NCBI RefSeq assembly: GCF_004027225.2
Contig: NC_044277.2
Span: forward strand, 67,790,400-67,854,399
From: Strigops habroptila
Taxonomy: Eukaryota; Chordata; Aves; Psittaciformes; Psittacidae
Length of the DNA: 64,000 bases
Reading direction: 5' to 3'
The position numbers and the translations under genes are program-made. Shown here in pieces: positions 49,656-61,679 of this stretch (the first letter of the stretch is position 1; each line of letters begins with the position of its first letter). Under the pieces are notes generated by a model, which was not told the DNA's origin, made no database searches, and saw nothing but the letters and a program-made list of their open reading frames with translations.

Positions 49656-52600
49656 TCTTGGCTTTCTTGAAATACACAATATCTATCTCCCTTGGACTGA
49701 AATTACTTCTATTCCCCAAATTGCTCATTCTCTCTTGAAAGGACTAGCTTTCATTGGGACACTAGAGTCTTTCTTCCTTTGTTTCCCTAACCTCCTTTAA
49801 ACGTGGTATTTTAAGTCAATGTATCATTAACAAACCCAGATGAGATTTTCAGTGCAGCCTTTACTGACAGAATCAAAATTACATGAAATATTGCATTTTG
49901 AGGCACTGATCTGTATGCAGTCAAGAAAAGGTAGATTCTGATCTGGCCAGGTGAAATGCTCCCAGTTAAATCGCATCACAGGCTCTGTGCAACCTTTGTG
50001 CACTAATAAAATGGAGGGGCTGGAAAGAGAAAAATTCACTTTCTGAGTCTAAGAGGAAGGATGTGAATTAAACCACAGCTGAAAACGTGGAGCAGAAAAC
50101 CTTGGTGGATCCCCAAGAGACAGAGATGGTAGATTGTTTGCCGAAGGAAGGCGGCTGAGGAGGAGGAAGAGAGGTGCTACACAGAAGGGAACATTCATCT
50201 CTGCATTCAAGACCTCTTGGTCCCGACATGAGAAGCATTTGAGTCATTTGATGTGGTGGATTAAAAATTATCCCATAGGCACCAAGGCACATTTTCTGAA
50301 GGCTAGTGAGATTTGCTGCATTTCAGCTGGAGTCAGATGCACATGCCTCACTAAAGCATGAGCCCAAGTCCTTGTGCAAGAACACTTCCCTCAGCGTGGG
50401 ATGAATTCCTGCCTCAAAGGCAAGGTACTGGCCAGGTAAAGGTAGCAGAGATCATGCCCAAGGGGCCATGGTCAGTCGGATGTGCTCAGCCCGTGTCGTG
50501 GGAGCACCAGAAGACTGTGCTTTTCCTGCAGCTCCTGCCTCCTCTCCCTACTGGAGTTCTCACACAGAGGGGCAGGGGCTGCGCTTCACAACGTGCCAGG
50601 GATATGGCCACAGGGAAGAGGAGAAGGAAGGCAGAGAAAATGCCATTGCCCTCATGGGAACTGATCCAGGGGTTCCTGTGAAACTGGGGGGCATATGGTC
50701 ATATGAAGAGATGTTCGGTCCATTTCAAAGGAGAGAGAGAGAGGTTCCTTTGAAGCAGAAATGGGCTGTATTTCCGCTCAGTGCTCTCCTATCTTCTCAG
50801 GTGGACTATGGCCACATCTCAGGCCATCTCTGGAGTGGGTTTGGCTTCCAGGGCCCCCAGGCCTATGCCAGAGCTTTACAGTATGGTAAGAGGTAACTGG
50901 AGCTGTTCACCTACCTCTGCAAAAAGACTGCCGGTCACATTTTCCCTGTACTTTTTCTTTCCAGGGCTAGCCATAAAGGAGATTCAGTAGCCTGTTGGCA
51001 AGACCATGAGCCCTGGTTTACATCAGCTGGTGAGGAGGACATCTCCATGTAGTGGAAGGCACTAACTTGTTCTCATCTCCCTATCTTCTATCTGCGTGGG
51101 AGGATGCCTGATTCCCAGGCTGGATTTTCTGGCTGTCAAATGACCCAGCACAGGACCCTGCCCTTGGTGCTGTGAAACCCCCTAGAAGGAAATGCCTGTC
51201 TCTCTCCAAAGCCAAACCAGCCTTACACCCCAGGCTAAAAGCTAGGTGCCCAAAGTTAGGCCATGCAAAGGTCTCCTTTGAGCTCTGCATTGAGTGTAAA
51301 GGATACCTGAGAGCGCACACATCACCTTTCCATCACACCAGAATTAGTTCCTGTGCAAAACAGTTTTGAATTTGCAGAGATTAGAGGGTGTCATGTCCAC
51401 CCTTTTCTTGCTTCCAAGAAGCTAAAATTCTCACATAAAATCCAAGCTAAGATGGTTTTGGTTGTATAATCATTAAAAAGCATGCTGAACAATGAGGCAA
51501 CAAACCCCTTATGTCTTCTGAGTAATGATTGTATGTGGTCCTTGGTGCTAAACTGCCCATGTTGTCTTCTATCTGATGAACTCTCATCTCTGCCTCTACC
51601 AAATGTTTAACTAAACTCCGGGCTTTACACATTTGCTTTAGGTTATTAGTACTCCAGTTGACACAGTGTGGAGGAGAACTACCTTATCAGTTTTCTCAAG
51701 GCATTTCTGGTGTCTCTCCAGGTGGCTTTATCACCCACAGTGCAAATGCTCTCAGAACTGGTGGCCGAAACACAGCTCCTGTGCCCTCCTCGGCTGGACT
51801 GGGGCCGGAGGCCAGGAGGTTGCACTGACCACAGTGACAGGGGCAGCAGGCACCTCTGGTGCTTGCACAGCCTCTGCTCATGTTCAGGTCTGAGCTAGTT
51901 CAGCTCTCCCTATGCAGTCAGGCAGCCCATGGGCAGCGTGATACAGATCGTGAACTGTGTCACAAAACTTCCTCATTTCCTCCAAGGCAGACAGATGTGT
52001 AAGGTTTGTTTGGGAGGGGTTTTTTGGTCTTAGAAGCCTACAGCTTGCTGATTCATGAGCGCAAGTCTTGCTGACCCCTACCCGCCAGTGTTGTTTCCTC
52101 TTCTACAGTTACACTGGCTGGTTGCGGTGCCCAGCTGATAAGCTAAGGGGAAAACCTTCAAACAGAGGGTGTGCTGGAGCCAAAGGAGTCTTGCAATGAT
52201 AAGGAAGCCTGTGTCTTCTGTGACCTCCATTTTTCATATAGCCAGGTGTCCCCTTGGAGAGTCTGGGTCTCCCGCTGACTACATGTTAGGCAGTACATTC
52301 CCTAGCACACAGAAACATGGGAGTGTGAAACCCTTTTGAGGCTCTGCTGGAAGCTGCCTTGTCTTCCCATCCTGGACACAGGGAAGGGCCAGATGCAATC
52401 AAAGATCAATCTTTTTTCCAGCATTTGGGCTGCACTGCAGTGTGTCAGAGCTACCCCAGCCTCCTGCAGTGTCCTGTAAACAGTGGTACAACTCCAGCCA
52501 TGGTCCATGAGAAGTGGGGTTACAGGTGACCCCACTCTGCCACAAGCAGGCAGCCACATAGCCAAAGCAGGGAATGGTAGCAGCATACCAGTGTTGGCCC

Positions 52601-55600
52601 CCCAAAAGAGAGCACGTCCTCTCCAAATAGAAGGTAAGTTGCAATAAGCCATAAGTGGGAATCTGAAGCATCCAGTGTTGATAACATAATATCAACTATA
52701 GACCACTGAAGACCAAAGGCAAAAGAGTGAAAACACTGGCATAAATGTAAACGCAAATTCCACTAAATACTTATATTTAGTTCCATTCTTCCCCTTCCAG
52801 TGGAAGTTTCGGTGGCAGACAAGCTTCTGATGGAAAGCTTGCATTCACACTGACTGACTATCTGTGAGTTTTGGTCTGTTATAAATACGAATTAGTTCAT
52901 AGCCAGATATTGCCTTAACTTAATTGTTTACATACTAACTGGGGACAGATAGCATACAGCATTGGCTTTATCTAGCAATTCTTACTTTAAGTCTTTGTGG
53001 TTAGTAGACAAAATGTTACATTGTGAGGGGTTTTTTTTCCCCATGTCCTATAATATTTTACTTTGATTAAAGCTGTACTAAGGTGAAATTGCACATCTCA
53101 TGCAAAAAGCAATTTACCTCTCCTCTTATTGAAGTTAACCATACTTATTTGTCCTAGCATAATGTATTTTTCTAGCTGCATTCTAACTGCAGTGCTTTAT
53201 CATATGAACCAAGTTAGATTTAATCAAATTCTGTTTGTGTTATGAATTTTAAGACATTCGTTCAATTAGTTGGAATAAAAGCAGAACATTTGGAAGGAAG
53301 ATTAAAGGTGAAAAATGCTGGTGGTGAGCTGGGCATCCAGTGTTCCTTCTGCACCTTTCTCACCCCAAACCATTTCTTGTGCTTCAAAAGACTCCCTGAT
53401 CTTTTTTTTTCCTTATCTCTTTCTGTTTCTCAGATTGCTGCTGATGTTCATGGGATGGGGAAGATAAAAGTCATTTTATCAGGTCGCAACACCTGGGTGT
53501 GTATAAGACCTGACTGGTTTTCCTCCTGCTGTGCCTGTCATGAGCATTTTCTGGGCACTGATGTACAATGATGGGACCACATTCAAGCTGTGGCATTTTT
53601 TAATGTATTGGAACCTGCAGGGAAGCCACAGTGCGGCTCCCCTGTTGCACTCTGGTCTTAACAGTGCTCCTTGACTGCTTTCCTGCCATTCCCCTTTCTG
53701 CCACCTGGTAGGAAAATTGCCATCATTCACTCACGTTTGCCTTTCAGACCTGGATGTGACGCTCAGGGAGCTGAAGGACTCCGAGGAAGCTAGTTATCTC
53801 CTTATACCCCTTTCCACCAAGCAAACTATTTTGTCCTCTCACCTTTTCCATTGCTTTCCCCTAAAATGGCTTATTTGCACATGTATGAAGTATTTTGGGG
53901 GTATTGGGAGGTTTTTACTGTGTTGCCTTGTGTACTGACTGCAATATCCGCTAATTATTATTAGCATATTACCTTTATTTTCATGCTTGTTGTTACTATG
54001 TCTTATGTCTGTAATTTTCCTCACCTGGGAATTCTTGACTAACTTGGCTTAAGTTAAGTTCACCAGCATGAGTGATTTGAAAAGGCCATTGTAAAATAAT
54101 AGAGAGAAATAAAAACGTCTTGGTGCAGTCAGGCTCCACTCCCTCAACTGAAAAGTGCGGTGTTTTTACATTTTGAGACAGTTTCTCAGACAGCCAGACA
54201 AGGTGACATTAAACAAATCACACTAATTACAACACAATTTATGTAGAGAGATTTCACTGGCCTGCTAATACTTGGCAGGAGCTGCCAGTTACAAATGTTT
54301 CCAAAAAGAGCATTTCCAGCATTAACTTTGTGGTTCTTAGGGAAATGGAATAATGGAGCCTGTTAGGCTTCCCTTGCACTAAGGGAAGCAGAGCCCAGTC
54401 TAAGCACAAAAGCAGGGCTCAGAGACTTGAGTTCAGGTCATGGGTTTCAGAGTTGCACAGATTGGCCCCAGGCAGATCCCTCCTGAATGCACCCCATGCC
54501 AAACAAAAATCAGCAGGAATTTGTGTGATCCTTGGAAGCTTTGTGTCTCTTTGGCCTCTGTTATCTAATGCCAAGTGTCCTGCTGTGCGTGCACCATCCC
54601 CAGAGGTGCAGATAAGACACTGCCATTCTGGTCTGGGGACATTTTGCATGGTTGGTGGTACGTCATAGAACAGAGGGGAAGATCACACCCTCTGTGCATT
54701 AGCTGACTCATTAACAGAACAACTATTAAAAACTTACCTATAAAACTTGCCAACAGCAATACAAAATCGGTTTCCTAGGAGCATGTAAAGCACTTTAAGC
54801 TTAAACTTCATAGATATGTAGGGCTTTACCTCCTATTCACTTAGCTTAAAACTGATCACGTAAGATGCTACTTCCTCCCAACCATCCTCAGCTAGTGGTC
54901 ACCTTCACCTTCAGAGAATTGAAAAAAGGGTATGGGGCACCCACTCCCCACCCACATTGGTGCTTACACCATAGGTTAAATGCTGTGGTTTACAAGAAGC
55001 CATCTTGTACTGGGAGGTGTTCAGATGCATCGTGCTGGTGTTGCTGCAGGGACAACTGCAGCCTGCTAACAGCAAACAGCTTTGGGGGCAGGGCCAAGGG
55101 AAGAAAGAAGGGGGAGAAAGCTGGTAATAGCCTCTCACTGCAGGGGTTTACCAAATGCATCCCTACCAGTGCCATCTAGCCAGAGCTCCATTTGGTGCAG
55201 AGGCCACTGACCACATATGGGAATGCGAAGCTCCAGGGATGGACCCCTAACTCAAGGGGGAGTGAGGTGTCGTGGGGAAGAGTCCTCAAAAACCTGCTGC
55301 ACAGAGCTGAGTGAGCTCCGACCCTTCCTCTGTCTTGTCTGGGACAGCCAGAAAGAGAAGCCACTCTCTGGAACAGTAGAAATGCCCTAGCAAGTTTTTC
55401 CTCTTGTGCTCAAAGGAGGACAGTGTGAATAAATGTGATCTGGAGTTTCTCAAATAGGCTAGTGGGTGGGATGCCTCACTCTGGAGCTGGATTCCAGTCC
55501 TCCTCCAAAGCAAGCTGAACTCAACTCTCTCAATTGGTAGCTGAACACAGGCCTCCCAGTACTCAGCTGGGTTGTCCTCATTCTCCCACCACTATTTGTA

Positions 55601-57100
55601 TAGCCTGTGCCTAGCTTGGCAATGCCTATGAGCATGGGCATACCTCCGCAGAGCTTGGGAGTCTTTTTTCCTGGCCTTATGTTTTGCTCTGTGGAAGATT
55701 TGTAAGCAACTCAAAGGCTGTTCTCCTGGGCCTTTGTGCTGCCACTTACGGAAATTACCCAGGACATAAGCTGTATTTTTGAGAGAGTCACCTCTACTCT
55801 AAATGACGGATTTAGCATCAGCTGGAGATAGGAAAACCTTAATGGGCCTTGGTGGAGGTGGTACATTTTGCATGCATAAAGGAAATGCAAACTCCTGCCC
55901 TGCATAATAGGACTATAAAGTCGTGCAGTGCTTGCACATCCAGTGAGTACCCCTTTGGAGCTGTTGCCTGTGGCTCAGAGTGATTTGCAAAAGTTGCATA
56001 GAAGAGGTATGGGGGAGCAGGATAGTACAAAGGGTAAAGCTTCCATGGAGAATGAAGCCTCCTGGCCTCGCAAGCCATAGGAATTCCTGAAAACTAATGA
56101 TGATCAGTACCTCACCTCAGCAACCTCTGGGAGGTACACCCGAGTATCAGCAGAGGCTCTCCTGTGGTGGTGACACACAGAGCTAATCTTCCTTTACAGC
56201 TGCACCTGATGGTATATGTGACTGTTACTTGTCTGTGTACAGGCACATTTTCACGCTTGACTCACAGTTAGTACAGCACCACAAGCCGACACTGCCCGTG
56301 GTTACATGGAAATTCAGTAGGATTGAAAACACGTATAGCAGGGGAGAGAAATAGGCCAGAAGAGTTATTTCAAGCAGGTGTTGGTGATAGCTGCTAGTAG
56401 GAACAGTAAGCTATCAAAAGGAAATAGATATATATATCTTCAGAATACAAAACAGCATCTGCACCTGAACAGGGTTTGGTGATTGCTAAATGGCTCTGTA
56501 AGCAAGAGAAAAGCTTTATGGACAGAAGGTTTTGCATCACACAGTTGTTGTTTACACCTGAAGCTGGAGTACAAATAAAGCCATCGCTCTTTACTGCCAA
56601 TCCTGCTCTAATCCAAGCCAGAGCAGCCTATGGAGCTGCATGACAGCACTCCTTGCAATTGTTCCTTGCAGGTGTAGCTTTTATACACATTTGACAACAG
56701 TTGTCCAGGTCAACTCACATGCTGAGTCCCATTTAGTGCAACAAAGAAACATGTTAAGTAAAGCAGGGAGGGCATTATTCAGAAAGGGGAACCTTGGCCT
56801 TGGATGGAAAAGGGAGAACATGGAGTTAATTTTCTGGTTTGAATTACCCTGCAGACAAGTTCAGCTTTTTCCACTGAATGTCAGGGGACCCCAGGGAGAC
56901 AGGCCACCATGGACAGAAGTTTCCTTGGCAGGCAGCAATTACAGTCCCATAGACTGACTGGATAAAAAAATGAAGCCTAAATTGTAAAACACTATAAAAC
57001 ATTAGGTCTAAAATCCAACTATTTTCTCCCTCCCCATTTCTGTTCCTTTTATACAACCATCAGCACCATCTGTTTCTCCTGTATCTTCTTCCTTGCTGAG
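49656..57100. other. Unique-looking non-coding stretch
   Basis: No gene supported. GC-richer parts (50,350-50,900; 51,660-51,900; 52,300-52,760) show overlapping frames of up to about 140 codons with no known motif. A 14-base AT palindrome AGATATATATATCT lies near 56,426. One exon-like patch at 53,742 was considered and rejected because no donor site follows. Confidence 0.55.
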
Positions 57101-57412
57101 TGTGATGGATGCATTCGACCCCCCTAACCAAACCAGCAGTAGTTTGGTATGGGCTCCAAACAATGTAAAGGCTTGAGCCGTAACTGGGCCAAGAACTCCT
57201 CCAGGAAACCCACAAAGAGGCAGAATGACCCAATGAGCATCAATGCATATGAGCTTGGAACACCGATCATGCAGTTAACACATGGATAGCAGGTGGTTTT
57301 TCTAAGACCCATTTATCAAGGAACAAAGAAAGTTGTGGGTACAGGGAGTCTCATGCATACCTTTCCCATCATACATAATTTGACTATAAGCCAGCCATTT
57401 TATCCCATAAAT

Positions 57413-57456
57413 ATGACAGCCTATATAAGGCTACATGACAGCCTACATAAGTGAGC
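57413..57456 (+). repeat. 22-bp tandem duplication in LTR U3
   Basis: ATGACAGCCTATATAAGGCT begins a 22-base unit (57,413-57,434) that is followed directly by a near copy starting ATGACAGCCTACATAAG (57,435-57,456). The first unit contains a second TATA-like box, TATATAAG, at 57,422-57,429. Confidence 0.75.
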
Positions 57457-57463
57457 CTTATTT

Positions 57464-57746
57464 GAGCTCTCCCTACTAGGCTGAGTGGCTGCATGGTGGT
57501 GATCTCCCCTTGAGCTGGGACACCTCTCAAGCTTGCTCCTTGAGGCAGAGAGACCTTTCTACTAACAACAGATCTTTGGATGAGTCCAGTTCGAGCTCTC
57601 TCTGAACTGTAGCTGGACTGCATGCCACAGTGACCTTCCCCTTCAGCTGGGATGCTCTCAAGGTTTGAGATCCCTTACCTGAGACTGAGAGATCCTTCCT
57701 TACCCAAGGTGGAGCGACCCCTTATTCTCAACAGATCCTTAGTAAG
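57464..57746 (+). repeat. Diverged ~130-150 bp tandem duplication in LTR U3
   Basis: Two units start with GAGCTCTC (57,464 and 57,593) and share, in order, an 'AGCTGGGA', a 'CTCTCAAG' and a 'GAGAGA' segment. Each ends near 'caacagatc' (57,568 and 57,729), and 'agtc' or 'agta' follows shortly after. Unit 2 is longer because of an extra 'acccaaggtggagcgacc' segment. Duplicated U3 blocks in retroviruses often carry enhancer sites; whether these do is inference. Confidence 0.65.
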
Positions 57747-57867
57747 TTGTTATAGTATGCTAAATAGTGAAATCCTTGTAGTTAGTTCCTTTAGACACAA
57801 ACCATGGTCCAAGTCTGAGACTAAGATTGGACATAGTCACACCTAGGAGTGGATATTCCGTCAGGAA

Positions 57868-57875
57868 TATAAAAG
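57868..57875 (+). promoter_or_regulatory. LTR TATA box
   Basis: TATAAAAG lies about 270 bases before the LTR end. Transcription would start near 57,897-57,905 (start of R). It is the most canonical core-promoter motif in the LTR. Confidence 0.65.
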
Positions 57876-58072
57876 CAAGAGGGGCTGCTCTGAACCTCAT
57901 GGCTCAACAGGGTGGTGTCCCTTACCCTTTTGCATCTTCGGTCTCTGTGTGAATCATTTCAGCTTGATTCCACCTCGATTTTCCTTTGTATGTTTCATTC
58001 ATGTAGTAAGTAATAGAGTGAACCTTGCCATCAAACTGGCAATTTATAAAAGTCACACTTCTATACATTCAT

Positions 58073-58078
58073 ATTAAA
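58073..58078 (+). promoter_or_regulatory. LTR polyadenylation signal (ATTAAA variant)
   Basis: ATTAAA, the common variant signal, is followed about 20-35 bases later by a GT-rich stretch (tttgatggtgattctctg). This fits an R/U5 boundary at about 58,095. No AATAAA is seen between the TATA box and the LTR end. Confidence 0.45.
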
Positions 58079-58143
58079 ACCACTCTTGCTAATACCTTTG
58101 ATGGTGATTCTCTGAGGATCCTAAATCAGGGTTCATGACAAAT

Positions 58144-58161
58144 TGGCGTAGTTGGCAGGAT
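58144..58161 (+). promoter_or_regulatory. Primer-binding site, tRNA-Ser type
   Basis: TGGCGTAGTTGGCAGGAT is the reverse complement of ATCCTGCCAACTACGCCA. The 3' end of vertebrate tRNA-Ser (AGA/UGA isoacceptors), as I remember it, is ATCCTGCCGACTACG plus CCA, which matches at 17 of 18 positions (one C-to-T type change). It lies three bases after the LTR end, where the minus-strand primer must anneal. Confidence 0.75.
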
Positions 58162-58300
58162 GGAAAGTCATGGAAGAACAGCTAAAGGTGCCAAGGGGAC
58201 ATATAACGGATGGAAAATGAAAGGAATTATTTACAAAATGCGAGGCACCTGCCTAGAAGCTGCTTGACAGTTTAGGAAGAATAACAATAAAAAGGAACAG

Positions 58301-59466
58301 GACCTAAAGGAAGAAATAGAAGGCAGAGAGGCAGCTGAATTAATACTGCCTTTGAAAATTGAGCAGCTGCAGAAACAGTTTACAGGAAGAAAATGGAAAA
58401 AAAAATCCAAAAGTTGGGAGAAAAGGTTGATATTATGCTTTTGCAGGTTAGGAAATTAACTGTATCCCCTGAAGAATGTGATGGAAACACACGGAGTAAC
58501 CCCGACGATAGTGAACTGGGGGAAGATGATTCTTTGTCTCCCTCAAATGCCCCTGAATATGAGCCTAGACCCATCATTAAAGCAGAACAATCTGAAGGAC
58601 CTCGGGGTGGTGCTCCTCAATATATTGTACAAGTCACTCACTGGGATCTGTTACGATTGGCAATTTACGGGAAAGCTTTAACAGAAAGCCAGGTGAAACT
58701 GAAACAGAGTTTTTGTGGCAAGTCTGCCTAAGCAGTGGTGACCAAATAACACTGAGTGGAAATGAACAAAACAGCTTTTGTGGTCCAGGAGTTTTCTTAA
58801 ATTTAAGACCAGACCTGGCAAATGCATCCCATTGTATCACCAGCAGGGTAGCTTACTGGGCTAGGGGAATAATGTTGTGGAGTAAGGCCAACCTTTTGTA
58901 ACTCCAGTAAGATCTCTTAACAAGCTCTCCACAGCCATCACAAAAGCTGCCTGCATACAAGCCATGCATAAATGAGAATCCAATGGTATTCCAATATCTG
59001 CTGCAATTGATTATACAATGCTAAACCCCTGCTTAGAGGAGCCCTGGCAGTTCTTAAACCCTACTTAATTGCAAGATGGAATGAAATTAAAAGAGATACA
59101 GAACACAATAAAGGATTAGGTGATAATGATCTACATAACCAACTCCCTACCTGGGCAGAATTAACGCATGGCGTTATAAACCATGCCTGAGAAATGGGGT
59201 GGGACGACCTGCTAGCCAGAAAGTCGGACCCAAAACTCCAAACAGGAGATCATCGAGTGTAACAGCTGGAGCTAGACCAAGGGAGAATATGCCTAAGTGA
59301 ATTGTGGAAGAAAGCATTGGCACTAGGCATTCCCAGGGATGAGATTCAGAGACAGCCTACTGGTATTATCCTAAATCTAACTGCAGTGTTTGAGAAATGT
59401 AATGATGGCAAATGGAGGGAGTATGCCCCAGTTACTTCGGTGCCATCACCTTCTCCAAGAAAGTGA
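58301..59466 (+). pseudogene. Retroviral gag remnant
   Basis: The fragments lie in three frames. The first (from 58,301) is a charged, coiled-coil-like N-terminus (DLKEEIEGREAAEL then IEQLQKQ). It changes frame at a run of nine A at 58,397-58,405 and continues to 58,731 with an acidic, serine/proline-rich linker and the segment THWDLLRLAIYG. A second frame continues to 58,901. A third runs from about 59,020 to 59,466 with LKPYLIARWNEIKRDTEH, PTWAELTHGVINHA, a TGA, then WKKALALGIPRDEIQRQ and a terminal TAF-like segment. Internal stops are at about 59,188 and 59,258. No CCHC zinc knuckle is visible at the end. Gag would form the particle core; this copy cannot. The true start codon is not clear: an ATG at 58,160 overlaps the primer site and its frame closes within about 40 codons. 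Confidence 0.75.
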
Positions 59467-59559
59467 TAACCCTTTTCACCCCCTCAGGGAGGAATTGCAA
59501 GGCATGAGGCCAAAAAACAAGTAATGCCAAGACAGTAACTGGGCTTGCCTGTCAGACAA

Positions 59560-60061
59560 GTGGAATTCTGTCAATGGATAGATAGTGATGGCCCATATAT
59601 TTTGAGTCCAGTTGGTCCTTGATGACAACTGATGAAATTTCTAATTGATACTGGAGCACAAATTTTAATACTAATACAACAGGATGTATGACCCAGACAG
59701 CAAAAACTTAAAGACACTGGAGTGAATGGAGCAAGTGCTATTTGCCAAACTGCAAAAGTTAATTAATGGCTCCTGGGCGAGAAGCTCATGTTGCAGTTTT
59801 GCAGTTAAAGATCACAATAAAAACATTTTGCGTTTCAATGTTCTGAATGGCCAAAGCTGGTATGTGCCGGACAGCAGCATGCGGTCCTTTGGTTCAAACA
59901 TTGACCCTAATCCTAATAGAAATCAGGAGGCTACAGTGCATGTACTCCACACAGCACCTGCACTCCCTGATTCAAAGATCACTAATGTACCACAACACTC
60001 CATTTCTGCTGCTGCTGCAGGAAAGGGAATTTCTGGAATCATAGCTGATTTAGAGAAATGA
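59560..60061 (+). pseudogene. Retroviral protease remnant and linker to RT
   Basis: The aspartic protease active-site segment FLIDTGAQ is encoded at 59,638-59,661 (DTGA codons 59,647-59,658) in one frame, which ends at a stop at about 59,686. The following sequence, in another frame from 59,726 to 60,061, is the linker leading to RT; it closes with a TGA and a TAA just before the RT finger motifs. The segment upstream of the active site is broken by stops at 59,622 onward. The protease would cut the Gag-Pol polyprotein; here only the motif survives. Confidence 0.75.
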
Positions 60062-60960
60062 TAAATCATCTCCAGAGCCCACTCCCCATATAATTCACCA
60101 GTCTGGCCAGTCCGAAAACCAGATGGGAAATGGCGACTAACGATTACTGGTGCTTAAATGCCAACACAGCTCCACTAACAGCTGCAGTACCCGCTGTTGC
60201 AATCCTAACAGCCACTACAAGCAGCTGCACACCCCTGGATAGCAGCACTAGATGTAAAAGACATGTTCTTTATGTTCCCCTTACAAAAGGAGGATAAAAA
60301 GAAATTTGCTTTTATGTGGGACAGTATATAATATACCTGTAACAGACTCCCACAGGGAGTTCACCACAATTGCTCATTCTGTGCTTGCTGAACTTTTTCT
60401 AATAGTCTCACTTCCTCAGAAACTGTACCAATATATAGATAATATTCTAACTGCAAGAAATTCCCCTAAAAACGTAGGGGAAGTGGCAACAGCAGTGTGG
60501 CAAGCACTGCATAAAACAGAAGTTGAGATCTCACCTGAGAAATGTCAGGGACCAAGAAGAGAAGCAAAATTTGGGGGTACTTGGTGGATAGCAGGCAGTG
60601 TGGTGATTCCTCCAGATACCTTAAGAGAAATAGAACAGCTGCAAATGCCCCAATTTTGGAAAGAATTACAACAATTGATGGGAACTTTAGGATATTGGAG
60701 GAAACGTACCTGGACTTTCTGCCATTACTCGCCCACTGTACTCATTCTTACGAAAGGGAAAACCATGGAGATGTAACCCAGAACATGAGGAGGCAGTCAA
60801 CACTAATACAGGAATTAAAAACATATCAGTCATTGGGACCAGTACACCCCTACGACCCTATTATAGCAGAATGGGGTTTCATTGAACGTGGTACTTACTG
60901 TAACTTATTTCAAACTGGCATTGAGGGACCAAAGAGATCTTTATTATTCAGCTCGACTGC
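60062..60960 (+). pseudogene. Retroviral reverse transcriptase remnant
   Basis: The finger motif VWPVRKPDGKWR is at 60,101-60,136. The first catalytic aspartate lies in LDVKDMFF at 60,248-60,271, and LPQG at 60,347-60,358. The frame then changes and the catalytic box reads YIDN at 60,432-60,443, so its last position is asparagine instead of aspartate. The palm/thumb segment continues (KCQGPRREAKFGGTWW, then GTLGYWRK at about 60,680-60,705) before another frame change. Stops also occur at about 60,157 and 60,329. The order and spacing fit a retroviral RT, but catalysis would be lost. The enzyme would copy viral RNA to DNA from the tRNA primer. Confidence 0.88.
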
Positions 60961-61060
60961 ATTTAAAGAGACAGAACAGAGATAGTCTGGGTGGGAAAAG
61001 GGACTTTTGTCCTTAGTCTGAACAGTAAAACAAGTTGAGAAAATACACCAGGAACAGCCT

Positions 61061-61461
61061 GTGCAAAACAGAGGACCATTTAATTTGCTAGAAGCAGCTG
61101 TAAAGGGAACTGCTCACCCAGAGGGATTTGCACAAAAACCTACGGTTAAAAAATGGTATACCTACTTGACAGGAATTGCAGAGGAAATTAAATTAACCAG
61201 AGGACATACTATAGCATTACAACAACCTTTTAAGCCCCCACCAATTTTGAATGCACCTTCCTCACTAAGGGAACACCAACAGAAGATACTTGGTTCACTG
61301 ATGCCGCAGCAAAAAGGATAAATGATAAATGGCAATACAAGGCTGCTGCATTAAACATTACCATTGGCAAACAAATAATAGAAGAAGGTGAAAGTAATGC
61401 GCAAGTAGGACAATTAGAAGCATTTCTTTTAGCAGCACAGATTGAAGCAAAAATCATGTAG
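61061..61461 (+). pseudogene. Retroviral connection and RNase H remnant
   Basis: The connection-domain frame runs from 61,061 to 61,321 (NRGPFNLLEAAVKGTAHPEG and onward). The RNase H start lies in a different frame: WFTDAAAKR at 61,291-61,317, whose aspartate is the first catalytic residue of retroviral RNase H. It is followed by WQYKAAALNI, then KQIIEEGESNAQVGQLEAF with the conserved glutamate region. The frame ends at a TAG at 61,459-61,461, so the C-terminal half is missing or scrambled. RNase H would remove the RNA strand during reverse transcription. Confidence 0.82.
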
Positions 61462-61679
61462 ACTCCAAGGCTGTGTGGGCTGGTGCCACACGATGACTCT
61501 GTCACTGGGAATCCCTGAACTGGGAAGCAGACAGATCTCCAGTTTGGAGAACTCAAGATTGGCTATTATTATTAAATATAGCCAGAATAACACCATTCAA
61601 TATGGGATGGGTGAAAGCTCACACGAAGGACAAGAAGCCAGCCACAAACTGGAATCAAAAGGTGAATGAATTGATCAAA

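Larger units (their letters stand above)
57101..58140 (+). repeat. 5' LTR of the endogenous retrovirus (1,040 bp)
   Basis: The LTR starts with TGTGATGGA and ends with TTCATGACA. The reverse complement of the end is TGTCATGAA, which matches the start at 7 of 9 positions and gives the TG...CA inverted ends typical of LTRs. The end lies three bases before the primer-binding TGG. Inside are a TATA box at 57,868-57,875, an ATTAAA signal at 58,073-58,078 and tandem duplications in the U3 part. A target-site duplication cannot be tested because the 3' LTR is missing. Confidence 0.85.

Noticed and set aside
50350..50900. Overlapping + strand frames of about 107 and 142 codons
   Set aside because: Several frames are open at once in GC-richer DNA; there is no recognisable motif and composition explains them.
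53742..53787. Exon-like patch: pyrimidine tract plus CAG, then an open 'DLDVTLRELKDSEEAS' segment
   Set aside because: No convincing GT donor follows in frame, no protein family was recognised, and the patch is very short.
56426..56439. 14-base palindrome AGATATATATATCT as a functional site
   Set aside because: It is a simple AT repeat; such palindromes arise readily by chance.
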